In this document: piece after piece, positions 37,771-45,758 of the stretch
Layout of the letters: every line of letters starts with the position of its first letter
Position numbering within the stretch: the first letter of the stretch is position 1
NCBI RefSeq assembly: GCF_900102965.1
Contig: NZ_FNGM01000001.1
Span: forward strand, 62,001-126,000
Direction of reading: 5' to 3'
DNA from: Paenibacillus jilunlii
GTDB lineage: Bacteria; Bacillota; Bacilli; Paenibacillales; Paenibacillaceae
DNA: 64,000 nt
Made by a program: the position numbers and the translations under genes
Notes under the pieces: model-generated
What the model was told of the DNA's origin: nothing
Seen by the model: the letters and a program-made list of their open reading frames with translations, nothing else
The model's database searches: none

Positions 37771-37786
37771 TGGCATGGATATTGCA
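37771..37786 (+). promoter_or_regulatory. Sigma-54 (-24/-12) promoter of the PTS operon
   Basis: TGGCATGGATATTGCA matches the consensus TGGCAC-N5-TTGCA at all but one base, with GG and GC at correct spacing. It is 39 bases upstream of the EIIA start. Confidence 0.9.
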
Positions 37787-37824
37787 TATCTAAGGGCATA
37801 GAGAGCTGAGGGGGTGAAAATAAA

Positions 37825-38244
37825 ATGATTGGAGTCATTGTGGGTACGCATGGAAGATTTTCCGAAGAACTGCTGAGGTCTACATCGATGGTTTATGGTC
37901 AATTGGAGAACGTGGCGGGAGTTACATTTGAACCGGGTGAAAGCGTTAACGGACTTGTAGATAAATTCAAAACAGCACTTGGTACGATTGATTGGAGCGA
38001 CGGTGTTATATTTCTGGTTGATTTGTTCGGCGGCAGCCCGTACAACGCAGCCAGCCGGATCGCGGCCGGCTATGAGAATATGGATATTGTATCTGGTGTT
38101 AACCTCCCAATGGTCGTTGACGTTCTGGTCAGCAGATCGACGGAGCAATTGGAGGATCTAGTAAAGCTGGCGATTCGTGCAGGGCAGGATTCGATGAAAT
38201 CGTTCCGCACCATTAGAGAAATTCAAACAGAGGAGGAATTATAA
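37825..38244 (+). CDS. PTS mannose-family EIIA component
   Basis: A 139-residue EIIA of the mannose/fructose/sorbose class. It begins MIGVIVGTHGRFSEELL, with the phospho-accepting His10, and has the VDLFGGSPYNAA loop. It takes phosphate from HPr and passes it to the EIIB encoded next. First gene of an EIIA-EIIB-EIIC-EIID operon under the sigma-54 promoter. GGGGGTG precedes the start. Confidence 0.95.
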   Translation: MIGVIVGTHGRFSEELLRSTSMVYGQLENVAGVTFEPGESVNGLVDKFKTALGTIDWSDGVIFLVDLFGGSPYNAASRIAAGYENMDIVSGVNLPMVVDVLVSRSTEQLEDLVKLAIRAGQDSMKSFRTIREIQTEEEL

Positions 38245-38245
38245 T

Positions 38246-38728
38246 ATGGAAATTTCATTTGTTCGTATTGATGACAGACTGATTCACGGCCAAGTAGCAA
38301 CGGTATGGGTGAAAGAAGCAAAATGCAACAAGATTATCGCCGTGAGCGATGAAGTGGCAGCGGATACATTGCGGAAAACCTTGCTGCTCCAAGTATCACC
38401 GCCAGGAATCAATGCTTATGTCGTTACGATTGATAAAGCAATTGAGGCGTACAACAATCCGAAATACGCTGATTTCAAAACGCTGTTTCTGTTTACCAAT
38501 CCATCGGACGTGCTTCGCGTAGTGGAAGGTGGAGTACCATTCAAGTCGGTGAATGTCGGCGGTATGTGCTACAAGGAAGGCAAGAAACAGATTACGGGAG
38601 CAGTATCCGTCGACAAACAGGATGTTGAGGCTTTCCGCAAGCTCCATGAAAAGGGCATTGAATTGGAAATCAGAAAAGTTGCCAGCGATCCGAAGGTGAA
38701 TCTGATTTCCAAAATTCAAGGTTTATAG
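38246..38728 (+). CDS. PTS mannose-family EIIB component
   Basis: A 160-residue EIIB with the characteristic RIDDRLIHGQVATVW motif carrying the phospho-His (His15). It transfers phosphate to the incoming sugar on EIICD. Starts two bases after the EIIA stop with GAGGAGG as ribosome site. Sequence does not settle whether mannose, fructose or sorbose is the substrate. Confidence 0.95.
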   Translation: MEISFVRIDDRLIHGQVATVWVKEAKCNKIIAVSDEVAADTLRKTLLLQVSPPGINAYVVTIDKAIEAYNNPKYADFKTLFLFTNPSDVLRVVEGGVPFKSVNVGGMCYKEGKKQITGAVSVDKQDVEAFRKLHEKGIELEIRKVASDPKVNLISKIQGL

Positions 38729-38755
38729 TCAAGGAAATAAGAGAGGGGTTATGAC

Positions 38756-39526
38756 ATGAGTACTTTTGAAATCGTGATGGTAGCGATAGTTGCAGCCATT
38801 TGCGGCATGGGCAGCGTGCTGGACGAAGGGCAGACGCATCGGCCGCTGATTGCCTGCACGCTGATCGGTCTGGTCCTTGGCGATGTCAAGACGGGTATTA
38901 TTCTTGGCGGTACATTGGAACTGATGGCGCTTGGCTGGATGAACGTCGGCGCATCCATGGCTCCCGACGCGGCGCTTGCCAGTGTAGTATCAACTATTCT
39001 TGTTATTGTAGGGCATCAGTCCATAGGTGCGGGTATTGCCGTCGCCATACCGATTGCTGCCGCAGGTCAGGTACTTACGATTTTTGTCCGGACGATCACC
39101 GTTTTCTTCCAGCATCTGGCGGATAAATATGCGGAATCGTCAAATTTCAAGGGAATTGAGCTATGCCACTTTATTGCGCTGCTGCTGCAAGGTTTGCGTG
39201 TTGCTCTGCCGGCTGTTTTGGTAGCGGTAGCCGCCGAGACGGGATTGGTCACGGACCTGCTGAATGCGATTCCGGATGTCGTAACGAGAGGATTGCAAAT
39301 CGCGGGCGGCTTTATCGTCGTCGTCGGTTATGCGATGGTTATCAACATGATGTCCGCCAAGTATCTGATGCCTTTCTTTTTCCTTGGCTTCGTCGTTGCC
39401 GCCTTTACGGGCATCAACCTTGTAGGTTTTGGTATTGTGGGCGCTGTGCTGGCCGTTCTGTACATCCAGTTGAACCCGAAATATAACGCGAAGAGCGTGG
39501 CGGTAGAAGAAATTGATGAACTGTAG
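38756..39526 (+). CDS. PTS mannose-family EIIC component
   Basis: A 256-residue multi-helix membrane subunit with the EIIC-Man signature GLVLGDVKTGIILGGTLELMALGWMNVGA near residues 37-65. Forms the sugar channel together with EIID. Lies between EIIB and EIID; GAGAGGGG precedes the ATG. Confidence 0.95.
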   Translation: MSTFEIVMVAIVAAICGMGSVLDEGQTHRPLIACTLIGLVLGDVKTGIILGGTLELMALGWMNVGASMAPDAALASVVSTILVIVGHQSIGAGIAVAIPIAAAGQVLTIFVRTITVFFQHLADKYAESSNFKGIELCHFIALLLQGLRVALPAVLVAVAAETGLVTDLLNAIPDVVTRGLQIAGGFIVVVGYAMVINMMSAKYLMPFFFLGFVVAAFTGINLVGFGIVGAVLAVLYIQLNPKYNAKSVAVEEIDEL

Positions 39527-39556
39527 CAAGTTTCCAAAGAAAGAGGGGATTATAAA

Positions 39557-40381
39557 ATGGAAGATAAGAAACTAACGAAAAAAGATTTGAACAGCATGTT
39601 TTTCCGGTCATGGTTCCTGCTCGGGTCGTTTAACTTTGAACGGATGCAGTCAATCGGCTTCTGTGTCACTTTGATCCCGGCGATCAAACGGCTATACAGC
39701 AAGAAAGAAGATCAAAGAGAAGCTTTAAAGAGGCATCTTGAGTTCTTCAATACACAGCCCTTTATCTCGGCCCCGATTATGGGTGTCACTGCCGCCATGG
39801 AAGAGCAGAAGGCCAACGGCCAACCTATTGATGACGCTACCATCAGCGGGGTCAAAGTCGGCTTGATGGGTCCGCTCGCCGGGGTAGGGGACCCGATTTA
39901 CTGGGGAACCTTGCGTCCGGTTCTTGCAGCGCTCGGTGCTTCCATTGCTCTGACCGGCAGTATTGTTGGACCGCTGCTGTTCTTCATTCTCTTCAACGTC
40001 TGCCGGCTGGCGACCAAGTGGTACGGACTGAAATACGGGTATGAAAAAGGAACGGAGATCGTGTCCGACATGTCAGGCAATCGGCTGCGTAAGCTTACGG
40101 AATCGGCTTCCATATTAGGACTATTCGTCATGGGCGCGCTCGTATCCAAATGGACCAGCATCAATGTGCCGCTCGTTGTGTCCAAATATACAGGTACGGA
40201 CGGTAAAGAGGTAATCACTACAGTCCAAATGATTCTGGACCAGTTAATGCCGGGATTGTTGCCCCTGCTTCTAACATTCCTCTGCATGAGGCTGCTCAAA
40301 AAGAAAGTGAACGCCATCGCTCTCATCTTCGCTTTATTTGCGGTAGGCATTATCGGATACGCGCTGGGCGTACTGGCATAG
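39557..40381 (+). CDS. PTS mannose-family EIID component
   Basis: A 274-residue EIID membrane subunit, unique to this PTS class. Typical N-terminus LTKKDLNSMFFRSWFLLGSFNFERMQSIG, the central GLMGPLAGVGDPIYWGTLRP motif and C-terminal helices. Last gene of the operon; hairpins follow at 40451-40478 and 40495-40520. Confidence 0.95.
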   Translation: MEDKKLTKKDLNSMFFRSWFLLGSFNFERMQSIGFCVTLIPAIKRLYSKKEDQREALKRHLEFFNTQPFISAPIMGVTAAMEEQKANGQPIDDATISGVKVGLMGPLAGVGDPIYWGTLRPVLAALGASIALTGSIVGPLLFFILFNVCRLATKWYGLKYGYEKGTEIVSDMSGNRLRKLTESASILGLFVMGALVSKWTSINVPLVVSKYTGTDGKEVITTVQMILDQLMPGLLPLLLTFLCMRLLKKKVNAIALIFALFAVGIIGYALGVLA

Positions 40382-40494
40382 GAGCAGACAGGGTTTCCGC
40401 TAGGGCTCTATGGCTTCCAGGATGTAATCAAGATTCGGATATCCCATAATGGAGGAGTGAGTTACCCTCCTATTTTTCACTAATATATAAAATT

Positions 40495-40520
40495 AAAACG
40501 GCATCTCTGCCGTTTTTTTT
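40495..40520 (+). terminator. Terminator of the PTS operon
   Basis: AAAACGGCA (40495-40503), loop, TGCCGTTTT (40508-40516) then T-run. A second hairpin, GGAGG...CCTCC with TATTTTT, lies at 40451-40478. Confidence 0.9.
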
Positions 40521-40707
40521 GTATGCAAAAATGCATTCTCTCCATTGAAAACTGAATCTGAGCAGAATAGCTCGGTTGTAAACGGAGAAGACTGAACGAT
40601 ACATGTCTGGAAATGAAATTGTTCGCTTTCAGATCCACGGTTTCATGGTAATATCATCAGTTGGGAATACGCAATAATGTCGTGATGAAAGGACTATAAA
40701 TTTCACT

Positions 40708-42015
40708 ATGAACACTACGAACCCGTTAAAAAAATCGGTAACATTCTTTGAAGCTTTGGCCATTGTTGTTGGGATGATCATCGGGTCCGGGATTTTTCTG
40801 AAGCCCGGTATCGTGCTGAATAATGCAGGGACACCCTGGATGAGTATCCTGGCCTGGGGGATTGGAGGAATCATTACTCTGGCTTCGGCCCTGAGCGTAG
40901 CGGAAATCGCAGCCGCAATTCCTAAGTCGGGAGGCTTGTACACTTATCTGGGTGAACTATACGGCGGGGTATTCGGCTATCTGCTGGGCTGGGTACAGGC
41001 TGTTATCTCCTATCCGGCTTCTGTAGCGGCCCTTGCGATTGCTTTTGCCACCTATTCCGGCTATTTTTTGCCGCTGAATGGCTGGCAGCAGAAGCTGCTG
41101 GCGGTTTCTATTCTGGCTTTTATCCTGATTATGAACGTCATTGCCACCAAATTCGGCGGGATCATCCAGACCGTTGCGACGGTTGGCAAGCTGATTCCGG
41201 TAGTGGGTATCGTAGGCGTAGGCCTGTTCTCGAATCTGGCACCCGGTTTTGGAGGGATTGAGGCTTCAGCGGCGGGTGCGGGCTTTGGGGTGGCGGTCCT
41301 TGGCACGCTTTGGGCCTATGACGGCTGGATCAGCGTGACCAATATGGCAGGAGAGATCAAAGACCCGGCGAAGACGCTGCCGAAAGTCATTTCAATCGGG
41401 GTAATCTTTGTGATTGCTGTTTATGTGTTATTTAATGTTGCAGTTTTCAAGGCGCTGCCCTACGATCAGATCATTTCTTCCCCGACTCCGGGAGCTGATG
41501 CGGCAGAGGCATTGTTTGGCAGCGGCGGCGGGGCTTTTATTACGGCAGGGATTATCGTGTCCGTGCTCGGTGCGTTGAATGGCTATTTGATGACCGCTGC
41601 GCGGGTGCCTCAGGCGATGGGGGAGAACAACCAGATTCCTTTTTCCCGGGTGCTCCGCAGCGTCCATCCCAAGTTCCAGACTCCGGCCAATGCGCTTATC
41701 TTTCAAAGTGTGCTGGCGGTCATCTATATTTTTTCCGGCACCTTTAATACATTGACCGATCTGCTGGTGTTTGTGCTGTGGATTTTCTTCACCATGGGGG
41801 TGTTCGGGGTATTCATTTTACGTAAAAGAATGCCGCCGGAAAAAGGACGCTACCGTGTGCCGCTCTACCCGGTTACCCCAATCATCGGGGTGGCAGGCGG
41901 AATCTATATTCTGGCCAGCACGATCATCAGTGATCCGCTGCGCTCTCTGGTCGGTATCGGCATTACGCTGGCCGGACTCCCGGTCTACTATGTGCTGTCC
42001 CGCCAAAAACGGTAG
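40708..42015 (+). CDS. APC-family amino acid permease (LAT/SteT-like)
   Basis: A 435-residue transporter with 12 predicted helices. The N-terminal GMIIGSGIFLKPG is the substrate-binding break of TM1 in the APC superfamily, followed by EIAAAIPKSGGLYTYL. Closest in character to SteT serine/threonine exchangers and related L-type transporters, but the substrate cannot be read. AAAGGA lies about 14 bases upstream of the ATG, longer than usual. Monocistronic. Confidence 0.88.
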   Translation: MNTTNPLKKSVTFFEALAIVVGMIIGSGIFLKPGIVLNNAGTPWMSILAWGIGGIITLASALSVAEIAAAIPKSGGLYTYLGELYGGVFGYLLGWVQAVISYPASVAALAIAFATYSGYFLPLNGWQQKLLAVSILAFILIMNVIATKFGGIIQTVATVGKLIPVVGIVGVGLFSNLAPGFGGIEASAAGAGFGVAVLGTLWAYDGWISVTNMAGEIKDPAKTLPKVISIGVIFVIAVYVLFNVAVFKALPYDQIISSPTPGADAAEALFGSGGGAFITAGIIVSVLGALNGYLMTAARVPQAMGENNQIPFSRVLRSVHPKFQTPANALIFQSVLAVIYIFSGTFNTLTDLLVFVLWIFFTMGVFGVFILRKRMPPEKGRYRVPLYPVTPIIGVAGGIYILASTIISDPLRSLVGIGITLAGLPVYYVLSRQKR

Positions 42016-42040
42016 CAAGGCAGAGCCGCTTTTTATTTGG

Positions 42041-42080
42041 TTTCAATCGTGGTATAGTTTAGGTAGAAAAAACGTACAAT
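42041..42080 (+). promoter_or_regulatory. Promoter of the type I antitoxin RNA
   Basis: TTTCAATCGTGGTATAGTTT followed by AACGTACAAT, with -10 TACAAT at 42075-42080. The same arrangement is conserved at 47429-47474 and 48710-48750 although the surrounding sequence differs, which supports a functional module. Confidence 0.5.
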
Positions 42081-42086
42081 GCAAAG

Positions 42087-42205
42087 AGAGCCGTGCATCA
42101 ACACGGCTCCCAATGCGATAGCCGCTTTTAAGGGCGGCGGCTTTTGGAAGTTCAGTCAGGAAATAGACCGTAATCCTTTGGACGAGGGCGGTCTATTTCT
42201 TTTTG
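42087..42205 (+). ncRNA. Putative antisense antitoxin RNA of the holin-like toxin
   Basis: Predicted from the promoter at 42075 to the hairpin AAATAGACCG (42161-42170) / CGGTCTATTT (42189-42198) plus CTTTTTG. It contains two further hairpins (GAGCCGTG/CACGGCTC; AGCCGC/GCGGCT). It is convergent with the toxin gene and overlaps its 3' end and last codons, as RatA does with TxpA. Ends are inferred. Confidence 0.55.
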
Positions 42206-42276
42206 AGGTAATTTAGCAAAGCAATAATGAACATGCCAAACATGAACATCAAAGACAACGCTTGATAAACCTCCAT
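42193..42276 (-). CDS. Holin-like type I toxin peptide
   Basis: A 27-residue peptide: MEVYQALSLM, then a hydrophobic stretch with FGMFIIALL, ending NYLKKK. One membrane helix followed by a Lys tail is the pattern of the putative holin-like toxins (Hol_Tox group, related to TxpA/BsrG). An unusually strong GGGAGGTGAGG precedes the ATG. Expression would depolarise or damage the membrane unless the antisense RNA overlapping the 3' end blocks it. Too short for ordinary gene callers. Confidence 0.85.
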   Translation of the reverse strand: MEVYQALSLMFMFGMFIIALLNYLKKK

Positions 42277-42339
42277 TGGCCTCACCTCCCTTCGGGGGAG
42301 ATTAGCCGACCGCCCTTGCAAGCCTTCTATCGCTCCATT

Positions 42340-42348
42340 AGTATAGCA
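42340..42348 (-). promoter_or_regulatory. Extended -10 promoter of the toxin mRNA
   Basis: On the minus strand TGCTATACT (TGn extended -10) lies about 60 bases upstream of the toxin start. No good -35 is visible, as is common for extended -10 promoters. Confidence 0.5.
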
Positions 42349-42486
42349 TATTATGGTAAGTAGGTAGGCACAAATGTTCCCTTAATTAAAGATTTGTATA
42401 ACGATATGATGGGTCAAGCATTTTGCCTTTATTTCTATGCTACTGCTGATTGATAATTGACAAATCTTCATCCGGATCATATGATG

Positions 42487-42512
42487 TGAATGAAAAAATA
42501 ATTATTCATTCA
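42487..42512. promoter_or_regulatory. TetR operator 1, upstream of the regulator
   Basis: TGAATGA (42487-42493) and TCATTCA (42506-42512) with an AT-rich centre. It is a slightly imperfect version of the perfect palindrome at 43139-43166 and sits directly before the regulator start, predicting autoregulation. Confidence 0.75.
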
Positions 42513-42526
42513 TGGAGCTGCTGAAC

Positions 42527-43105
42527 GTGGAAGATAAAAAAACACTGATTTATGATTGCGCAAAAGAACTCTTTAGCGATAAAGGATTTAAAGATACGAA
42601 TGTTTCGGACATCACCAAAAAGGCTGGAATGGCGGTAGGGACTTTTTACAACTACTATTCCTCTAAAGAAAAGCTGTTTATGGAAATTTTCCTCGCAGAA
42701 AATGCCAAGCTGAAACAAAAATGCATGCAGGCTCTTGATTTAAGCCAAAGCCCGCTGACCGTAGTAAGGCAAATGATGATGCTCAACATGGAAGGCATGA
42801 CTGCAAACCCCATACTTAAAGAATGGTATAACAAAAGCGTGTTTGGGAAAATTGAGCAGCTTTTCCGGGAGGAAAACGGCACTCAGTCGGTGGACTTTCT
42901 CTATGACAGTTTTCTTGAGATTGTGAAGCAGTGGCAGGCTGAAGGTAAAATGCGGAGGGATATCGACAGCAAAATGATCATGATGGTGTTCACCGCGATT
43001 ATCAACGTAGAGACTCACAAGGAGGAAATTGGACCAGAGTATTTTCCGCAGCTTCTGGACCACATGACGGAACTGATCATGAAGGGTTTGACAGACTGCT
43101 CCTGA
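42527..43105 (+). CDS. TetR-family repressor of the flavin operon
   Basis: A 192-residue TetR regulator. Helix-turn-helix at about 20-50: NVSDITKKAGMAVGTFYNYYSSKEKLF. The GTG at 42527 is preferred because GGAG at 42514 is well spaced, and an upstream ATG at 42512 overlaps the operator. Matching palindromes flank the gene, one before itself and one before the next gene, so it most likely represses both transcripts. Ligand unknown; AcrR-like C-terminal domain. Confidence 0.88.
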   Translation: MEDKKTLIYDCAKELFSDKGFKDTNVSDITKKAGMAVGTFYNYYSSKEKLFMEIFLAENAKLKQKCMQALDLSQSPLTVVRQMMMLNMEGMTANPILKEWYNKSVFGKIEQLFREENGTQSVDFLYDSFLEIVKQWQAEGKMRRDIDSKMIMMVFTAIINVETHKEEIGPEYFPQLLDHMTELIMKGLTDCS

Positions 43106-43138
43106 CAAATCAAAGGGGCAGTTTATTTATCAAATAAA

Positions 43139-43166
43139 ATGAATGAATATAATTATATTCATTCAT
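43139..43166. promoter_or_regulatory. TetR operator 2, perfect 28-base palindrome
   Basis: Each half reads ATGAATGAATATAA on its own strand; the full 28 bases are exactly self-complementary. It lies 37 bases before the FMN-binding protein gene and shares the TGAATGA/TCATTCA arms with operator 1. Confidence 0.85.
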
Positions 43167-43202
43167 AAAATCAATCAAACACGGTCAGGAAGGAGGAAGT
43201 GG

Positions 43203-43664
43203 ATGAGCAATCTTGTAAGAAGAAAGCGCAAATTCAAAATGTGGGCCATTATTATTTTTATCATTTTTGGTGTAATCACACTCCTAATATTGGGAGGGGT
43301 ACTTTTCAGCGCACCGGGGCGCCGTGAAATTCAGCAGCTTACCATCGACGCCTTAGATTTTAAAAAACTGCGCAATGGTACCTATGTGGGACAATTCACC
43401 GGCACAAAGGATCATTTCCGAGATACCAAGGTTCAGGTAACCATTCGCGGGGGACAGATCTCAGATATCCAAATACTCAAAGGCGCTATAGATAAACAAG
43501 GAAATCCGTTGGAACTGAAGAGGGGGCAAAGCATAGCTGATTTGTTTGGCCATGTGATACAGTCGCAATCGCTTCAGGTAGACGTCATCAGCGGCGCGAC
43601 GCTTACCTCCAAAGCACATCTTAAGGCACTGGAAAATGCGCTAAAGCAAGCACAGACGGAATAA
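43203..43664 (+). CDS. Membrane-anchored FMN-binding domain protein
   Basis: A 153-residue protein with an N-terminal Lys/Arg-rich cytoplasmic tip, one membrane helix (about 14-35) and an extracytoplasmic FMN-binding domain ending in the flavinylation motif DVISGATLTS. There the Thr is expected to carry covalently attached FMN via ApbE. Related domains occur in NqrC/RnfG and in extracellular electron-transfer proteins. AGGAGGAAG precedes ATG 43203. It is followed 21 bases later by a flavodoxin gene; no ApbE gene is in the window. Confidence 0.87.
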   Translation: MSNLVRRKRKFKMWAIIIFIIFGVITLLILGGVLFSAPGRREIQQLTIDALDFKKLRNGTYVGQFTGTKDHFRDTKVQVTIRGGQISDIQILKGAIDKQGNPLELKRGQSIADLFGHVIQSQSLQVDVISGATLTSKAHLKALENALKQAQTE

Positions 43665-43685
43665 TTCATATGAGGAGGAATTCAC

Positions 43686-44207
43686 ATGAACATTGCAGTC
43701 ATTTCGTATTCTTACACTGGCAACAATGAGGCATTAGCGGGCAGCGTAGCCAAGGAGCTGTCGGCAGAGCATATTCAAATTTCCGAACCGAAGACCCGCA
43801 CGATGGGCTCAATTGCCCTGGACATGATGTTCAGCAGGACCCCGCAGGTACAGCCGGCACCAAAAACCCTAGGAAACTATGATTTAATTCTCTTTTTTGG
43901 ACCCGTTTGGATGGGGCATGTGGCCGCTCCGCTCCGCGCATATCTTAAGTATCTGAAGTCACATCCGCAAAGGTACGGGTTCCTGTCCATCAGCGGTGGA
44001 GCGGACGGCACCAACCCGAAGCTGGGAGGAGAACTCCGAAAAAGAGCAGGTGCAGCTCCCGCTGTACTTATCGACCTGCACATAGCTGACCTGTTGCCGA
44101 ATAGCCCAAAGACTGCCCGTAAAGATACCTCCGCTTACCGGTTAACTGACGGCGATATTAATCAATTGACCCATACCATGATGAAGACAATAGAAGATGT
44201 GATTTGA
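43686..44207 (+). CDS. Flavodoxin-family protein
   Basis: A 173-residue flavodoxin-like protein. N-terminal FMN phosphate loop SYSYTGNN, then LILFFGPVWMGHVAAPLRAYL and FLSISGGADG. It probably acts as an electron carrier or quinone/disulfide reductase in the cytoplasm. GAGGAGG precedes the ATG. Together with the FMN-binding membrane protein it forms a TetR-controlled flavin redox pair. Confidence 0.88.
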   Translation: MNIAVISYSYTGNNEALAGSVAKELSAEHIQISEPKTRTMGSIALDMMFSRTPQVQPAPKTLGNYDLILFFGPVWMGHVAAPLRAYLKYLKSHPQRYGFLSISGGADGTNPKLGGELRKRAGAAPAVLIDLHIADLLPNSPKTARKDTSAYRLTDGDINQLTHTMMKTIEDVI

Positions 44208-44246
44208 CTGGTGATTTAAAGGGCACGCTGTTTTCAGAAAATAGCC

Positions 44247-44290
44247 GGGAAACAGACCGCAATCTTTTTGACGATAAAGGTCTGTTTCTC
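44247..44290. terminator. Bidirectional terminator
   Basis: GAAACAGACC and GGTCTGTTTC form a 10-base stem followed by TCTCT; it separates the flavodoxin gene from the convergent VOC gene. Confidence 0.7.
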
Positions 44291-44291
44291 T

Positions 44292-44657
44292 CTAGCTATG
44301 CTCCGCCAACTGCACCTCAAAGCCGTCCGGGTCCAGGATGTAAAAGAACCTTAGGTGAGGGTTTGGCGTGATCGGCCCGCGCAACACGGGAATGCCCCGG
44401 CTTTTCAAGTACTCTATGGCCTCATCCAGCGACTTCACTTCAAACCCGACGGAAACGCCGCATTCCGGCTTCAACGTCTGGTCAATGGTCTGAATAAGCT
44501 CAAGCTTGGGCTGCGCCCCTGTGCCTAACATCACAATTTGTTTTCCTCTGCTCTCAAATCTGCGCTCAATTGGAAGCCCCAGTATGTCGTGATAGAAATT
44601 AAGGGAAGCCTCCAGATCGCGCACCCTCAGCGTAATCCAATTCAGGCTCAGTTCCAT
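44292..44657 (-). CDS. VOC (glyoxalase/bleomycin-resistance fold) protein
   Basis: A 121-residue VOC protein with two beta-alpha-beta-beta-beta modules. It opens LNWITLRVRDLEASLNFYHDILGLP and ends FFYILDPDGFEVQLAE, whose Glu is a typical metal ligand. Glyoxalase I-like activity is possible; substrate unknown. GGAGTATTTAAAGCC precedes the ATG. Divergent from the LysR gene. Confidence 0.87.
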   Translation of the reverse strand: MELSLNWITLRVRDLEASLNFYHDILGLPIERRFESRGKQIVMLGTGAQPKLELIQTIDQTLKPECGVSVGFEVKSLDEAIEYLKSRGIPVLRGPITPNPHLRFFYILDPDGFEVQLAEHS

Positions 44658-44758
44658 GGCTTTAAATACTCCTTCTGTGATTTTTCAATTTTATTATTAT
44701 ATATGTATTATAGAGTATAGCGGGCAATAGTCTATTCGAACCGGAGGAGCTACAGCAA

Positions 44759-45628
44759 ATGGTCGATTTTGAGTGGTACAGAAGCTTTTGCATCATCTAT
44801 AAATATAACTCGGTGTCCGAAGCGGCAAAGGTGCGGATGATGACCCAACCGGCAATGAGCCAGCACTTAGCCTCTCTGGAGGCTGAGGTGGGTGAAGCGT
44901 TATTCATCAGAACCCCGCGAAAAATGATTCCAACGGAACGGGGGAAGCAGTTGTATTCACAGCTGGCTCCGCTTATCGAGTCGCTTGAAGAGGCCACAAT
45001 GAATTTTAAGACGGCTTCGTTACCTACGCTCACTTTTATAAAAATAGGGACAGCACATGAATTTTATACGGAAAAGATTCTTCCTCAGCTTCATCAATCC
45101 AATAGTTCTGTCATTTCAAGTTTTGGAACCGCGGATCAATTGCTGGAACTGCTGAAGGAAGATAAATTAGATCTCATTGTCACCTCAAAAAAGATTCCAA
45201 CCCCCGGTATTGAGTACCAGAAGGTTATGGATGAAGAATTTGTGATCGTGGCCCCTGCACATTATGAGCTTCCAGATACCGATAGTCTGGAGCGTACCGA
45301 GCGTTGGCTCTCTATGCAGCATTGGATCAGCTATGGGCTTGATTTACCGATCATCCGGAGAATATGGAGAGAGCACTTCAAAAAACGTCCGCAAATCAGA
45401 CCGGTCCATGTCATTCCTAATCTGCATATGATCCTAAAGGCCATCGGGGACGGTGCAGGCCTAAGTGTTATTCCTACTTATCTATTGAAAAATTCGGGCG
45501 ATGAACGGACAAAGGTTATTTTCGAGGAATTAAAAGTGAACAATGAGTTGTTCTTCGCCTATAAACTAAAAGATAAACAACTGCCTCAGATCCATGAGAT
45601 GATGACAATCATACGTGACAATGGGTAA
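44759..45628 (+). CDS. LysR-family transcriptional regulator
   Basis: A 289-residue regulator. N-terminal helix-turn-helix VSEAAKVRMMTQPAMSQHLASLEAEVGEALFIRTPRKMIPTERG, followed by a two-lobe co-inducer domain. CGGAGGAG precedes the ATG. It lies upstream of a DJ-1 protein gene in the same direction (130-base gap with AT-rich interrupted dyads), which is its likely target. Confidence 0.92.
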   Translation: MVDFEWYRSFCIIYKYNSVSEAAKVRMMTQPAMSQHLASLEAEVGEALFIRTPRKMIPTERGKQLYSQLAPLIESLEEATMNFKTASLPTLTFIKIGTAHEFYTEKILPQLHQSNSSVISSFGTADQLLELLKEDKLDLIVTSKKIPTPGIEYQKVMDEEFVIVAPAHYELPDTDSLERTERWLSMQHWISYGLDLPIIRRIWREHFKKRPQIRPVHVIPNLHMILKAIGDGAGLSVIPTYLLKNSGDERTKVIFEELKVNNELFFAYKLKDKQLPQIHEMMTIIRDNG

Positions 45629-45758
45629 AAGACGCAGTCAGTCTATATCCGATGTATAAAAATATTTATGGTTAACCTGATATTTCATAATTTGTTTTAT
45701 AGCATTAACGGAATTAGAATAAAGGAGGCAAAAAAATATAGTATTGGAGGCAAGTATA

